A stretch of 64,000 bases of DNA from Cranoglanis bouderius (lineage: Eukaryota; Chordata; Actinopteri; Siluriformes; Cranoglanididae), in assembly GCA_023630585.1 (NCBI GenBank), contig CM042544.1:19334256-19398255 (forward strand). Reading direction: 5' to 3'. Shown here one piece after another: positions 1-52,560 of the stretch (position 1 is its first letter; every line of letters starts with the position of its first letter). The position numbers were made by a program, and so were the translations under genes. The notes under the pieces are model-generated. The model was not told where the DNA came from and ran no database searches. It was given only the letters and a program-made list of their open reading frames with translations.

Positions 1-291
1 GCTTTACTTTCCATCATTCCTTTTTCAAAAGGTATCAGATCATTGATGAATTAAGTTATAACAAACAAACAAAAAAAACAGTCCAGGCAGCCTTTCATCT
101 AAAAATGCTTTTTTTCTTTGCTGCATGAAATATTTTAAATGCGTACATTTTTGTCATTCTTTTGTTGTTCGTCTACTTGTGCTTTTATCTAAAGTTGGCC
201 CTAGGGCTGGGCAATATGATGATGTAATCTCAACACTGTGATAAATTATGGCATGATACACTTATATTGCTGGTATTGCAATATCTTTTTA
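1..291. other. phf20l1 intron with a short transposon-like relic
   Basis: No gene is visible. Positions about 201-290 (GGGCTGGGCAATATGATG onward) look like the end of a common vertebrate interspersed repeat that was interrupted by the Tc1 element starting near 292. Confidence 0.3.
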
Positions 292-1464
292 TACACTCAC
301 TGAACACTTTATTAGGAACAATATATTAATACTGGATAGGGCCTCCCTTTGCTCTCAAAATAGCCTCAGTTCTTCATGGAAAATGAATTCCACAAGATGT
401 AGGAAACATTCCTTTGAGATTCTGGTCCATGTTGAGATGATTGAATCACACAATTCCTGCAGATTTTGCAAATCTCCTTTTCTACCACATCTCAAAGGTG
501 TTCTATTGGATTCAGATCCGGTGACTGGGAAGGCCACTGAAGAACACTGAACTCATTGTCACATTCATAAAGACAACAAGTTTGAGACAACTTTTGCTTT
601 GTCACATGGTACAAGTTCCTGCTGGAAATAGCTATTAGAGGATGGTAAATTGTGGCCATGAAGGGATGCAGATGGTCAGCAACAATACTCAAATAGGCTG
701 TGGCATTCAAGCGATGATTGATTGGTATTAACGGGCACAAAGTGTACCCAGAAAACACTCCCCAAACCATTACACCACCAGCCTGTACTGCCGACACAAG
801 ACAGGTTCCCTCCATGGATTCATGCTGGTGGTGCCCAATTCTGACTTTACCATCTGTGTCTCAGCAAAAATCAAGATTCATCAGATCTACGCTTTTCCAG
901 TCTTCAGCTGTCCAGTTTTGGTGAGCTATGCCCACTGCAGCCTCAGCTTTCTGTTCTTGGCTGACAGAAGTGGAACCCGACGTGCTCTTCTGCTGTTGTA
1001 GCCTCAAGGTTCAACATGTGCATTCTGAGATGCTTTTCTGCTCACCACAATTGTACAGAGTGGTTATGAGTTACTGTAGCCTTGAACCAGTCTAGCTATT
1101 CTTCACTGACTTCTCTCATCAGCAAGATGTTTTTGTCCTCAGAACTGCTGCTCACTGGACGTTTTTTCTTTATTGCACCATTCTGAGTAAACTCTAGAGA
1201 CTGTTGTGTGTGTGAAAATCCCAGGAGATCAGCAGTTATAGAAATACTCACACCAACCCATCTGGCACCAACAATTATTCCACAATCAAAATCAATGAGA
1301 TCGCATTTTTCCCCATTCTGGTGGTTGATGTGAACATTACCTGAAACTGCTGGCCCGTATCTGCATGATGTTTTGCATAGTGCTGCTGCCACACTGTTGG
1401 CTGATTAAATAATTGCAAGAATGTGTAGGTGTACAGGTGTTCCTAATAAAGTGCTCTGTGAGGT
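292..1464 (-). mobile_element. Tc1/mariner-like element, degenerate (copy A)
   Basis: Both ends share an inverted CACTTTATTAGGAACA motif (near 307-320 and 1437-1453). Reverse-strand fragments are recognisable: an N-terminal helix-turn-helix region (GRYGPAV... ITADLLGFSHT) at 1096-1392 and the transposase C-terminus QWPSQSPDLNPIEHL near 492-560. Frameshifts and stops separate them, so it is inactive. It lies in a phf20l1 intron upstream of the first visible exon. A related copy is at 22037-23216. Confidence 0.8.
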
Positions 1465-1677
1465 TTTTAGTGGACTAGTAACATGTGTCTTTTTATTAGT
1501 TCTGTACCTTTTCCTCCTTCCCAGTGTTAAATTATTTATTTTTGTAGGCGACTTTAAACTTTTTTAAAATTATGAATTATAGAACTGTCTTCAAGTATCA
1601 TGACATAATGGCTTGGTTTATCGTCCACCCCAGTAACAACCCCCCTGCCCCACCCCTGAAATTCCCAACCACCCCAG

Positions 1678-4563
1678 TGTCCTTTGTGGCACCTGTTACT
1701 CTTTGCCGTGACCAGCGACATGTTATATGTATGAAGCAGGATTGGATTGCCCTTGTGAAGGCAGCCACAGCTGCAGCCAAGAGTAAAGGAGGCTGTAGGC
1801 CTCGCACCAGTGCCAACAGCAACAAAGACAGAGAGGACAGAACAGAGCCCAGGCTTGATGAACTCAATGATGAGGATAACAATGCTGACTCTGACAGACT
1901 TGGTATATACAGTGTTTATTAATCTAACCAAAAATTACTGTAATGTAATTATTTCTCATAGCCTGTATTATACATATAATCATGCATCTGTCCTCTGGCC
2001 CTGTTAAGGCTCTTCTGATGAGGAAGACTGTAAGCCATCTTCTGAGGAGCTTGAGATGGCTAAAAGAAAAAGAAGAAGCAGCAGACAAGGTAGTTTTAGC
2101 AATGTGAAAAGAGCTCGCCTCAACAAAACAGCAGGTATAATTTCTCTACTAAAATATTTTGGTGACTTTATATCCAGTTTTAATGTTGAATTATCAGATT
2201 ATGTTATAGCTCATGTGTTTCTGTTAAGTAAAGTATATTGTTATTTCATTTATGCTTTGGCTCACTTTTCATTTTAGGTTGTGCCAAAAATGACAGTGAC
2301 TGCAGAGAAGATCTTCCTATGGCATCACAGGTGTGTTGTACAACTGAGTTGATCTTTATACCATGGATTCCAAGTTTCTTTGGTATCAGCTAGGCCATTA
2401 TTTTAAATATCAATGCTGTGGCAGTGTCTCTGCTTTTGAATAATTTAGCCTTTTTTGTGAATCCTTTCTCCTAGAGTGGTCCAGCACCTGAAACTAGCCC
2501 TGGTGAGGAGTCATTGCAGTCTGCTGTAACCCAAAAGCATCCTGCATCTCTCCCTAACACACCCCCAGGACCCTCTCGCTCTTGTAGACTAAAGCATGAT
2601 TCAGGAGAGTCGACCATCAGCAGCTTGAGCACAAGTACAGCAGCAGAGTCTAAACCCTCACCCAGCTCCATTCACACCCTCTCAGATGCACACACAGGTG
2701 GGTAAATCCACAGAGTCTATTTCCGCTTATTGCTCTAACCATGAACGAAACGACAAGATGACCAGGGACCTTGGTTGTTTACCTTAGAAATACAAACTAC
2801 AAAGCAAGCACCACTTGTAAGGTATTCAGAAGTAAGTCGATGTATGTGACAAAGTGTAGGAGATGGATATCAGCCACAAAAACACCATAGAAATAGAGTT
2901 ACAGTATAGAACATCAAGTTATAGAAGCCAAAGAAATATCACGTGACAAAATAAAAAAAATTATACTATCTGATAGCAATAGACTCAGGACAGTCTCAGA
3001 CTTTTCCTGTATATTTTTACGCTACCATGACACTGATGATATACACAAATGCTGTATAATACAGGATCATTACTTATGCAGCACCCCATTGATCCATGTT
3101 TAGCATAGTGTTACCAGTAGAGTCAGCAAAGAATTACATCTGCCAGGAATAGTTTGTCACTAACTGACAGTCTTACTGTTGTTATTAATTGTGGGAGAGA
3201 GGTTCATGGCATGTACCCTATATGGCCACAAGATTCTGGACTCCTGACTATCACACCTACATGTGCTTTTTTAACATCACATTCCAGATTTAGTCCCCCT
3301 TTGCTGTTATAATAACCTCCAATCTTCTTCTTCTGTGCATGTGAGTGTAGCCACTTCAAACTCTCCTCAGAGGCGCAGAAGATCTCAGCGTCTTGCGACT
3401 TCCTTAGACCCAACCTGCCCACCCTCACCACCCAGCCGGGATTCCAACCCCACCACACCACAGACTGACAGTAGTCAGAGAGCAGGTACAAGATCTAAAA
3501 TCATGGCACACAAACGCAGTGATCAGCAAGTGGTAGACATCTGGCCAAATAAGGCCCTCTAATGTTACTGGTACCAGAAAATTCCCCTTTAAAAGCAGTA
3601 AAACTTGAAACGTCACGAGAAATCATTGCATCAGGCAATTCAAATCCCAAGTTTATGGTACTGATGCGTTCATACCACTGCCTTTACGAAGACATCATCT
3701 CCAGTGCTTCCTCATTTCTATGAGTTTATGTCTTTCTGTCGAACAACACTGATGCCAAACCCGTGCTTGATCATTTTAACCTTTATACTAGAAAATAAGT
3801 TGCCTGTGTAATTCTACCTTCATCAGTGACCAAGGACAGCTAGAAGTCCAGTGCCAGAAGTGTAATAAAGTCTGCCTCTCAAACTTCATTTAACCCACAA
3901 AGCTGGGAATCCTAGTAAAGCGCAAACAGTCAGGACATGATGAAAGTATGAATTAAAGTTTCACAGATATCTGATATTGTGGAACTGACGTGGAATTCAA
4001 GAGGAAGAGTAGTTATTAATTTCTTTACCTGTTAGCCATCCTTTGCTCTTAAACTTGCCTCTGTGCATGCATATTTACCCACAGCTGCTTTCTGTAGGAA
4101 AATGAGGTGGATAAGGAAAATTATGGCTTTTTCTTGTCCAAAATGTTTTGGGTCTATTATTTATATCTAGGTAATTACTTTGAAGTATGCTGTTTTTCAG
4201 ATGCTGACAATAGTTGCTTGGTGAAAGCTGAACCCTCTTTAAGCAAACCAGTCACTGGTACTCTTCCATCCTCTGTTCCTTCTCCTGGAACTGCTCAATC
4301 TGCAGTCACTGAGAAGGAAGGAATGACTGACATGTTGCTTGTCAGTCATACGTTAGTTGCAGAGAGATTGCCATCTGTTGTAGCAGGTAAGGTTGTGCTG
4401 ATACCGCAGAATGGCTGTAATACTTTTCAGTATCTCAGTTTAGAATAATTATGGTTTGGATTAAACAAGTTAATAGTAAATATTGGCTGTCATGTTCAGT
4501 CAGTTATATTGTTACAAATATCCAATGATTATAATTTACTTGCAATAATATTTCTTTTGTCTT

Positions 4564-4601
<38 letters not shown>

Positions 4602-7600
4602 TTCACTTTAGCTACTGGTCCAAAAACTGCTTCCAGGACCCATAAACCCAACAAACATGCCAGAGAGCCCAGTATGTAATGTGATTTACATTTAATGTAA
4701 ATCAATTTGGAGTCAATTTGATCATTTCTCTTGCATCAGGATTGTTGAGGATAAATAGAACTTTAATTTTTGATTCCTCATCGTTTCTCTTCTAGTAATA
4801 AATACAAAGCGATCTGATGACCCCATGTCTCCTAATGAGTCTCTGGTTGACCTGGACCATAATAAGTTCAAGTGTCAAAATCTAGGCTGCTCTAAAGCCT
4901 TTCGGAAAGCCAAGATGCTGGATTACCATCTGAAGTATTACCACAGTAATGATAAAGAGCTGGAGAGTGAACTATGTTCACCTGAAAGAGGAGGTCGCAC
5001 CAGGGCCACATCTACTTCTGTACCCACCAGCAGCCTAGTGGAGATACCGGACAGCAAGAGGCGCAGGACAGTCTCCACCTCCTCCTGTATGTGCAAATAT
5101 AGTTTGGGGGAATATATGCTTGAACTCCATTGTCAGTTTATTTACCTAAATGTCTAATAAATGTTCTTTTATCTTTATGTACATATTCCTTTTGTACTCG
5201 GAATACATAACAGTACAGAAGTTGCCATAAACTATATCAGCTGACTTTTTTGTTTCACAAAAAACATGTATACTGATTTACTTTACTTATGTGAGTGGTT
5301 GTTTATTGCTGTTCAGTATTGTATAAGGCATGAGCTTGAGCTGCCCATTGGGTTTAACATTGGTATCCCTCTTTACAGCTCTGTCTTCTCAGGGCCACAT
5401 GTTACAGCTGGACTGTGCTGGCTCTTGTCTGAAGCCCCCAAAGTTCTGTAAGAAGAAGCATTCGTCTGCCTCTGTCAGCTCTGACAGCACTGAAGTCTCA
5501 CTGCCCCCTTTACACAGAGAAAAGACTTTTGAGAACTTTAATGACAAGATCCTCAAGAGGGTCTCTGAGAAAGACAAACACCTGGATCAAGGTATGTATT
5601 AAGCATAGACTACAAGCTGTGTGAAACCAAGATGTGTAGAAAACATTTCACATTAATTTGTCAGATCTGAAATGTGTGTGATTTAATCTACCGGTTGAAG
5701 GACATTAGCATGCTTATTGGGATTTCACTCTCTTCACTATTATAACAATCTGTGTCTTACTACTATCTAGCTGTCACAGACGTAAGCACCTGTTCAAGAC
5801 TGCAAGTGTTGTATGTGAAACTTTTTCCCCCCCCTAGGACTATGTATGAAGCCTGAAAGGAAATTCAAAATTGAAGAGAAGTGCCAGCTCATTGGTAAGC
5901 TTTTTTTGGCTGCGGTGTTTGTGTCTTGCATGAACTTATCTTCTCACCCATTTTCATAATTCAAAGAAATGTTGCATCCTTGTCGTTTGTCAGGGAAAAA
6001 GAGGGATAAAGAACGCAGAGATAGAAGAGAAAAAGACCCTTTCAAACTCAAGCAGAAGAAAAAGAAGAAGAAGAAGAAGAAATCCAAGCCGTACTGTAAG
6101 ACATTGCATCTCTCTGTAGCGTTTAAGGGAATTTTAGATTTTTCTGTTTGTCAAAAGAAAATGGTTCTAAATGTGTGGCATATCATGCACAGGTGAGGGT
6201 TGAATTAAAAAAAGGCACTTTTACCACAGCAGTACCATCAGACTGTTTGAATTTAAATTGTTGCATGTTCAACCCAATAAATCATTTCAGCTGAGGAGAG
6301 TTAAAGTGCAAAGGTTTGCAAAACCATTACATTTTGATTTGTCATTTTGATTACCCCAAGTCAACGCAGCTCTTAGTATGAAGGACTTTCAGGCTTTGCC
6401 AACATGCCCTACAGTGAGAGGCACTTGAGCCCTCTGTCACCTCATTAAACAGTGCATAAGCTTAGCAAGAATTAGGAAAAGAGACATCAGAACTACTGCA
6501 TTAGCATTTGTGCGAAGGTTTAACTTTCATCATCTTCACCCAGGTTACTCTGATATGGAAGATGTCTCCATGTCCTACTTGGAGAGATCGGCTTATCTAC
6601 TTCATCGCTCTTCCTCTAGCTCCTTTTCTAAACACTCAGCCTTCCAGTTTCCTCGTGCCATACTGTCAGTCGATCTCACAGGAGAGAGTGAGTATTCAGA
6701 TTCTCTAATGGGAATGCAAGAAAAGTAGAAAGTCTTCTGGTGCTTAACAGATGTTTGCTTTTTCTCAATCACTACTTATGTCTTGGCAGACCTGTCAGAC
6801 ATTGACTTCTTGGAGGACTCCACCACAGAGTCTTTGCTGTTTAGTGGTGATGAATACAACCAGGATCTGGACTCTGTCACAATGGAGGATTTCCAGGATG
6901 AGGATGATGACTCTACTAATGAGATTGTCCGTTGCATCTGTGAAATGGATGAAGAGAATGGCTTCATGATTCAGGTGAGCATGTGAATCATGGGTGTTTG
7001 GTCAGAGCACATTGTAGCAAAAAAATAAATAAATTTTTACTCTGAATAACCAAAAACACTTTTAATTAATTTGTGTACATTTGTCCTCTATTTACCTTAT
7101 GACTGAGATTAAAACCAGTCATCAAGAAGTATTGTTCTTATTAAAACAATGTCTCAGAAACAGGAAAAGTTCCATATGCAAAAACAACAAATATTTGTGA
7201 CCCTATCCAGTAATTATGGATTTAACTGTATGTCACAGATGGGGCGGTTATAGGTCCTTGCAAAAAGATTTTTTTCTCATTTAAAAGATTCACTAGAGGG
7301 AGATCTAAGCACATAGTGTGAGTCCTGGAGATCCACTCTGAATTTTTTTTTAATTTAGACCTTGAAAAGTGTCTGAGCATTAGGCTTGTGTATATTACTT
7401 TTAAGGAGCAGCTTAATGGTAAAATGCGGTGTCTTTGACTTGGATGGGAATGATTAATTACATCAGTTCTATGCACTTAATGCATTGTTTGTTTCTCTCC
7501 TTCAGTGTGAGGAGTGTATGTGCTGGCAGCATAGTGTGTGTATGGGACTGCTTGAGGACAGTATACCTGACCAGTATATTTGCTACATCTGTAGAGACCC

Positions 7601-10021
7601 ACCAGGTAAATAAACCTCCCAAAAGCAAGCACAACTAATTTTCCTGGAAGCTTTCTAAATGTATATGTGTTAGTCTAAAGGCAACTTCACCACTGAGTAA
7701 GTTAGGACAAAATTCACCACTTGACTGCTTGTGGATTTCATCATTAAAAAATGTTTTAAATAATGTGAACTAATTTGTTTGTGCATCAGGACAGAGATGG
7801 AGTGCCAAATATCGTCATGATAAAGATTGGCTATACAAGGGCCACATGTATGGCTTATCTTTACTGACGCAGAACTACTCGCATCAGAACGCTAAGAAGA
7901 TTGTGTCTACCCATCAGTTACTGGCTGATGTGTTCAGTGTTAAAAAGGTGCTTCATGGCCTACAGCTCAAGATGGACATCTTACAGTAAGAGGATGTTTT
8001 TACTGAGTCTGTGTGAATGAGAGAGGCAAACTGAGAAAGAACAGCTTGTGAATAGCAAAGGCAGAGTTATAGTTCTGTCTGTATTTCTGCAAGCATGTAT
8101 GGTCATCGTGTGTAGATGTTCGCAGTAAGTTGATAGACACTTCTTACACATAATGTGAACGCATGCACTAGGGGGCATTATCACATGTTACAAAACAGAA
8201 TGTACAGGAAACAAATTGGAAAGTCTTTTGTTTGTCTGTAGTAGAGAACAGTGAATTGAATTGAACACTGCATTATTGTATAAATTCTTAGTTTTTCACT
8301 TCATCTGCCAAGTGATTAAACTGCTCATTTTGGATATTGTTCTTGTTCTGACTTTAGTTGAGAAACCCAGTGCTTCCAGACATTCCTCCCTGCTTAACTA
8401 ATCAGCATTTGCTTGACAGAAGTAAAGAAACAGATTCGGAAAACATTTAGAGAGAAAGTTTTGTCTGTTTTGTAGTGTTTCCTTACTCTCAGGCCAATGC
8501 TTAAAGCTTTTCTTACTTTTGAATAATTTATTTATGCATTTGTTTTTTTTTACTCCAAAGGAATAAACACAATCCCAGTTTACACTTGTGGGCTCGTTCT
8601 TGGGTGAACTCGGACGAGGACCAGCCTATGGGCGGAGTTCCAGACTGCATCATGTTTCAGCAGCGCGTGAACCAGAACCTAAATCCTGAGACCTATATCA
8701 CCAGTGAGCACAGCTACCAAAAGCCTTCTGGCACGGGCCACCAACACAAACATGAGCAGGGCTTCCAGACTGCCTCTCAGACACTGTCATTTATACCAAA
8801 GGAGGAGGAGGTTAGTTTGATGGTCGCTTGTGAGCTAGAAGTCAATATAAGGGAGAATTAGTGGAATGCATTCTATTTTAGCACTGATAACACAGACCAG
8901 CCTCCATGCCAAAACAAACCTCTATTAAGCTATCTAGAGGTAATTGTTTATACACCCTAACACAGTATTTTTTTTTATTTTTTTATATATGTATATATAT
9001 AACTTTTTCAGTTTATAACTTTGTATTGTATCAGGTAAAGATTGCAAAAGATTCTACTGTTAAAACTTTGTAAACTGAAATGGCTCCCAATCTAGATGTA
9101 AAGTCTGATGCTCTGTATGTTTGGGTGCAGGTGAGCAGTGCTATCTCATTGTCTGGCTGTGTGAGTGAGAGCAGCTCGGGGCAGGTGGAGCCAGCGAGAA
9201 ACTGTCTGCAATGGCAGATGAATCTCCTCACACACATTGAAGATGTTCAGAACCAGGTGGCTGGCCGCATGGATCTCATTGAGAAGGAGCTAGATGGTGA
9301 TTTTTGTCAATATATTTTCTACAATAATAGACAGTCATATAAATCTCCTTAGGGCGGTATGATTGGACAGCAGGTCCTGCTAGTGCCTTGTAACTCCAGG
9401 GTACAGGGTTGAACCTGATCTTTTGTTACTGCCCGTGCAGTGTTTTGCATGTTCTCCCTGCATTTGTGTTGGAGTGCTACTCTAAATTCAGTGTGTGTGA
9501 TTCCCTGAGATTGACTCCAGGGTGTACTCCTGCCCTGCAGCCACTGTTCCCAGGATCCACAGTGTCCTTGCCTAGGATAAAGCGATTTCCTGCAGATTAA
9601 ATTAAAGAATGAATAATGTGCTTATTATTGGTGCATGTTAAATGTTGCTTTTTGTGCATTAATCAATCATTCTGGCCACCTCTGTGGCTAACCCACCTGC
9701 CACACTTCTTGCACAAACAGTCCACTACTGGTTTAACTTGTGTGGTCTGCGCCTTGTTAAAAATGTTTCTTTTCATGCACATCATTAATGCAATTTTTTT
9801 TTTTTTTTTTTTTAAATCTTTTACAACTGCTAACTACATATTTTGTTGTTTTTGACCTTGCTCCTGCTGTGGGTTCAGTGTTGGAGAGCTGGTTGGATTT
9901 CACAGGAGAATTGGAGCCTCCAGATCCTCTGGCCAGACTGCCTCAGCTTAAATGGCGAATGAAACAGCTGCTGTTGGACTTGGGGAAGGTGCAACAGATG
10001 AGCACAATGTGCTCTGTGTGA
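1678..10021 (+). CDS. phf20l1: PHD finger protein 20-like 1, 3' portion (18 coding exons)
   Basis: This encodes a nuclear chromatin reader; family members bind methylated lysines through Tudor domains, which must lie upstream of this window. Coding exons as I read them: 1678-1902, 2009-2134, 2278-2330, 2475-2697, 3351-3485, 4201-4386, 4612-4671, 4796-5086, 5379-5591, 5838-5894, 5994-6095, 6544-6687, 6790-6974, 7506-7605, 7790-7985, 8561-8810, 9131-9296, 9879-10021. Phase is continuous throughout and all borders are GT/AG. The product shows DWIALVKAATAAAK, then PRTSANSNKD, RRRRSQRLAT, a C2H2 finger, a lysine run, a PHD finger and a C-terminus ending in ...MCSV. These features fit PHF20L1 better than its paralog PHF20, and the neighbouring tg gene agrees. 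The 5' edge of the first exon is uncertain: 1678 follows a pyrimidine-rich CCCAG, but the frame stays open further upstream (1548 or 1582 are alternatives). Confidence 0.93.
3220..3333. mobile_element. Truncated Tc1-like/MITE remnant next to a phf20l1 exon
   Basis: This segment (TATGGCCACA...TTGCTGTTATAATAACCT) matches the left part of the element at 13082-13575. It ends less than 20 bases before the acceptor of the phf20l1 exon at 3351. Confidence 0.55.
4567..4601 (+). repeat. (CT)n microsatellite forming the tract before a phf20l1 acceptor
   Basis: About 15 CT units immediately upstream of the acceptor of exon 4612-4671. Confidence 0.85.
4796..5086 (+). CDS. phf20l1: phf20l1 exon carrying the C2H2 zinc finger
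   Basis: The exon enters and leaves in phase 1. It encodes a single C2H2 finger starting FKCQNLGCSKAFRKAK and ending YHLKYYH, with spacing C-x4-C-x12-H-x4-H. PHF20-family proteins carry one such finger in their middle region. A basic stretch (SKRRRT) near the exon end may add to nuclear localisation or DNA contact; that is inference. Confidence 0.88.
5994..6095 (+). CDS. phf20l1: phf20l1 exon with a lysine-rich nuclear localisation-like tract
   Basis: The exon encodes a highly basic segment: GKKRDKERRDRRE, then a run of about ten lysines broken by one glutamine, then SKPY. The same position in mammalian PHF20L1 has a comparable poly-lysine block. The AAG/AAA triplet array is a microsatellite-like coding repeat (about 6051-6085), so its length could vary between individuals. 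Confidence 0.85.
6790..7605 (+). CDS. phf20l1: phf20l1 exons carrying the PHD finger
   Basis: Two exons (6790-6974 and 7506-7605) join in phase 0. The first has an acidic serine-rich region (LSDIDFLEDSTTESLLFSGD) and begins the PHD finger at RCICEMDEENGFMIQ. The second completes it with CEECMCWQHSVCMG and YICYICRDPPG. The zinc ligand order is C4-H-C3. PHD fingers of this family read histone H3 tails. The zinc ligands are all present. Confidence 0.9.
7790..10021 (+). CDS. phf20l1: phf20l1 C-terminal exons
   Basis: Exons 7790-7985, 8561-8810, 9131-9296 and 9879-10021 encode the conserved C-terminal part. Recognisable blocks are NYSHQNAKKIVSTHQLLADV, LHGLQLKMDILQ, YITSEHSYQKP, WQMNLLTHIEDVQNQV, and WLDFTGELEPPDPLARLPQL. 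The stop codon TGA is at 10019-10021. The stretch at LLTHIEDVQ...MDLIEKELD looks helical with heptad-like leucines, so a short coiled coil is possible (inference). Confidence 0.9.
9352..9613 (+). mobile_element. SINE-like element in the last phf20l1 intron
   Basis: The sequence shows a promoter-like head (GGGTACAGGGTTGAACCTGA), the body phrase TTTTGCATGTTCTCCCTGC and the tail GGATAAAGCGATT..., all shared with the better preserved SINE at 32732-33084. It is degenerate. Confidence 0.5.
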
Positions 10022-11345
10022 GCATGGTCACAGGTTGGAGGCAAACACTTAAGGGCTGTGTGTGTATTTGTCGAAAAATTTTAGGGCACAACAGCACATA
10101 CTTGCAGAAACTAATGCACAATGCATACCGTTAAAGAACACAGTTAAAGAGAGTGTAGACGATGATCCTGTGCAATGGTTGTTTCTCCACTAAGCAGTAA
10201 GAGAATTGCAGGACGAGCAAGAGCTGTGCTCCTAATAAAGGTCTAAACCATGCAGAGTTCAAGTGCTTACTGTCTCAACAACGCATGAAGATGAGGACAA
10301 TGTTCACATTATCAGCTTATTCAAAACAACATAGTATGTTTACTTGCACCACTCGCAATCAGCAGATAATTGAAAATATCTTTGAAGAATAAAAAAAAAA
10401 AATACATGAGCAAAGTGGTTTTCTTTCTTATCTCTTGTTAGAAATGCTTCTCAGAATAATGTTTTACCAAAAGGCGCACAAATTGTGATGTAAAAGAATA
10501 TTTAAAATTGATTAATCTTTCCAGTTTTCAACTGTTGGTCTCTAGGAAGAAGTTAAAGAAAGAATGGTTCTTAATTGTTATCTGTGTTTGTGTTACTGGA
10601 ATGTAATTGGAAAAAAGTACTGTTTCTCAGCTCTTTATTTGTAACACTTTTGAGGAGTAAATTGTTACTTATAAAAAATACCAGTCTTTTTTTGAGCCAG
10701 TCTCTTAAGACCCACACAGGCTAAACCGCCACAGATTAAATTTGAGATGGAAAAAAAACCTACAACGTATAGGTGGATTGTCAGGTTCAGAGATTCTCTG
10801 TGGCAGTGTCCACATAATTTTGAAATAATTTGGTTGGTTGTCTGCAGTACTAGTTGACCCTGATGATGTGCTGCTGAACAATCCATTCGAAGTAATTTGG
10901 TCCAGGCAGCTAGCTCCCCCCCCCACCCACCCACACACCCACACACACACACACGCACACACACACACCCCACCCCCCAATCTTATCCGTTATAATCTTA
11001 TTATCCAACTTTTTGCTTCTGAAAGCTTTGAGTGTCATTTTGATTGTCCCCAGTGCAGTAAGCTAGTATAGAGCTGAAGGTAAATGCATTTAACAAGGAT
11101 GTTGGTGTGGCTTTACTTTTAAATGTATATAATGCTTCTATGTACTGTAAAGATCAGGAAAGAAAACGGCATAGTAGGACAATATGTACTTGAACATGTC
11201 TGTTTATTCAACATTTATATTAATCTGTATAAAAGTGTTTAGATCTGAAGTTGATTTTGATGAGATACCAGCTGTACATTAGAGTTTATTTAAAATCTTG
11301 ATGCAACTAACTTTATGTACTTCAATAAAAGATATTCTGACTATT
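10022..11345 (+). other. phf20l1: phf20l1 3' untranslated region with poly(A) signal
   Basis: About 1.3 kb of AT-rich non-coding sequence follows the stop codon. A canonical AATAAA is at 11324-11329, and an earlier AATAAA-like motif is near 10389 ahead of an A-run. A CA-rich tract (10922-10970, with interruptions) lies inside. I see no further coding exon here. The actual cleavage site is not visible from sequence. Confidence 0.6.
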
Positions 11346-12353
11346 TACTGTTAAGACAGTGTCACTATTTGCTTATCAGCTTCACTGAGCTCTAGTTTAC
11401 TGACTGCCTTTACAATTGACAGTACAATCGATGATGATTGCTTTTTCTATGATAATTGCTTTTTTATCTTGACAATACATTCAAGTGCACATTCAGGAAT
11501 TGGATATTCTAAACAATAATATACAGTATATGCTTTGTTTTGGACATGGTACCTGGTACTTTTTGGGCCTCAAGACATAAAAAAAAACATTGTGGTATAA
11601 TGTGTATGAATGGAACATGCAGAATGTCATGATAAAACATCCTAAAATCAATAAATAAACATACAAATAAAGTGGAGAGGTGGGATGTGTCCAGCTTAGT
11701 GAGTGAGATAGTCACCAAAATGTGACGTCTACTAATGACACTGATTTCGAAACAGCTTTGCGTACGGCAAAGTAATCGGGGGCAGGCAAACAATAAATAA
11801 TTGAAATATTTTATTGAAATAAAATAATACCCATGGACAGGGGGAAAACATGCCTAAAATATGAATGTGTACTTATTGAGAACTTATTGGGTAATACGTT
11901 TATGTGAATGTTTTTAGATACAAACAAACAAGTAAATGGGGGAAAAAATAAAAGCAGTCTAAAACTGTTTCACAGTCAATATGAGATTTCCTTCAGGGTG
12001 AGAAAAGGCATCGGATGCATGAATTTACATATGGTTAAATGTGCATGAACAGTTCTCCCATCCCCCCAATTTGTGTATGGAAATGGGAGTACACACGTTC
12101 ACTACTCAAATATTGGACATTAATCCAAGAAAACCTGGTTCTGGCTGAGGTCACCTACATGAATGAGCTCTTGTTGTGAAGTGGCTACCATGAAGAAAAA
12201 AAAACACTCAAAGTTCCAAGCTTGGCTGCTCACTTTATCATGGTGTATGATCCTTAAGTGCTTGAAGCTCCCAGAAGAGCTTTATGTTTTAAGAGTGAAG
12301 AGGTCAGAGACTTCTGTAGTGCCATACAGCAATGACAGTGCAGATCCACACTG
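11346..12353. other. Intergenic space between phf20l1 and tg
   Basis: About 1 kb separates the likely phf20l1 poly(A) site from the tg TATA box. It is AT-rich and holds no convincing ORF. The last 150 bases contain candidate thyroid factor sites, listed separately. Confidence 0.5.
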
Positions 12354-12361
12354 TATATAAG
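12205..12361 (+). promoter_or_regulatory. tg: tg proximal promoter: TATA box and candidate NKX2-1 (TTF-1) sites
   Basis: A TATATAAG box at 12354-12361 lies 61 bases before the chosen ATG, which leaves room for a roughly 30-40 base 5' UTR. Upstream are CACTCAAAG (12205-12213) and a CTTGAAG (12261-12267). Both contain the CAAG/CTTG-type core that NKX2-1 binds in mammalian TG promoters. The TATA call is direct; factor binding is inference from motif and position. Confidence 0.55.
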
Positions 12362-12421
12362 GCTGTGATGTGGCTGCTCTCAGTGGGTATGTATTTGCAT
12401 TCGAAAAGGAGCAGGTGCAAG

Positions 12422-52401
<39,980 letters not shown>

Positions 52402-52560
52402 ACTGTCTAAAATATGTACATCTGAGCATTTATTCAAGACTATTTCAATTTCAGACACCATCACATACTTTCTGGAGTTCTGTAGATATCTTAGTGTTGT
52501 CATAGTGTTATACTTCTATACACGTAAACAATAAACTTGCATTTTACAAACAAAACAATA
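52402..52560 (+). other. tg: tg 3' UTR with poly(A) signal
   Basis: The stop codon TAA is at 52399-52401. A canonical AATAAA is at 52530-52535, so the 3' UTR is short, about 150 bases. Confidence 0.7.

Noticed and set aside
1554..1931. Minus-strand open frame opposite the first phf20l1 exon
   Set aside because: It is a shadow of the plus-strand coding exon, which matches the PHF20L1 family.
1678..10021. Assignment to phf20 instead of phf20l1
   Set aside because: The WIALVKAA/PRTSANSNKD block, the YSDMED...LERS region and the MCSV end match PHF20L1, and so does the tg neighbour.
12389..12421. Upstream in-frame ATG for tg
   Set aside because: It would put charged residues (SKRSRCK) ahead of the signal peptide and lies close to the expected cap site. 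ATG 12422 is preferred, though not proven.
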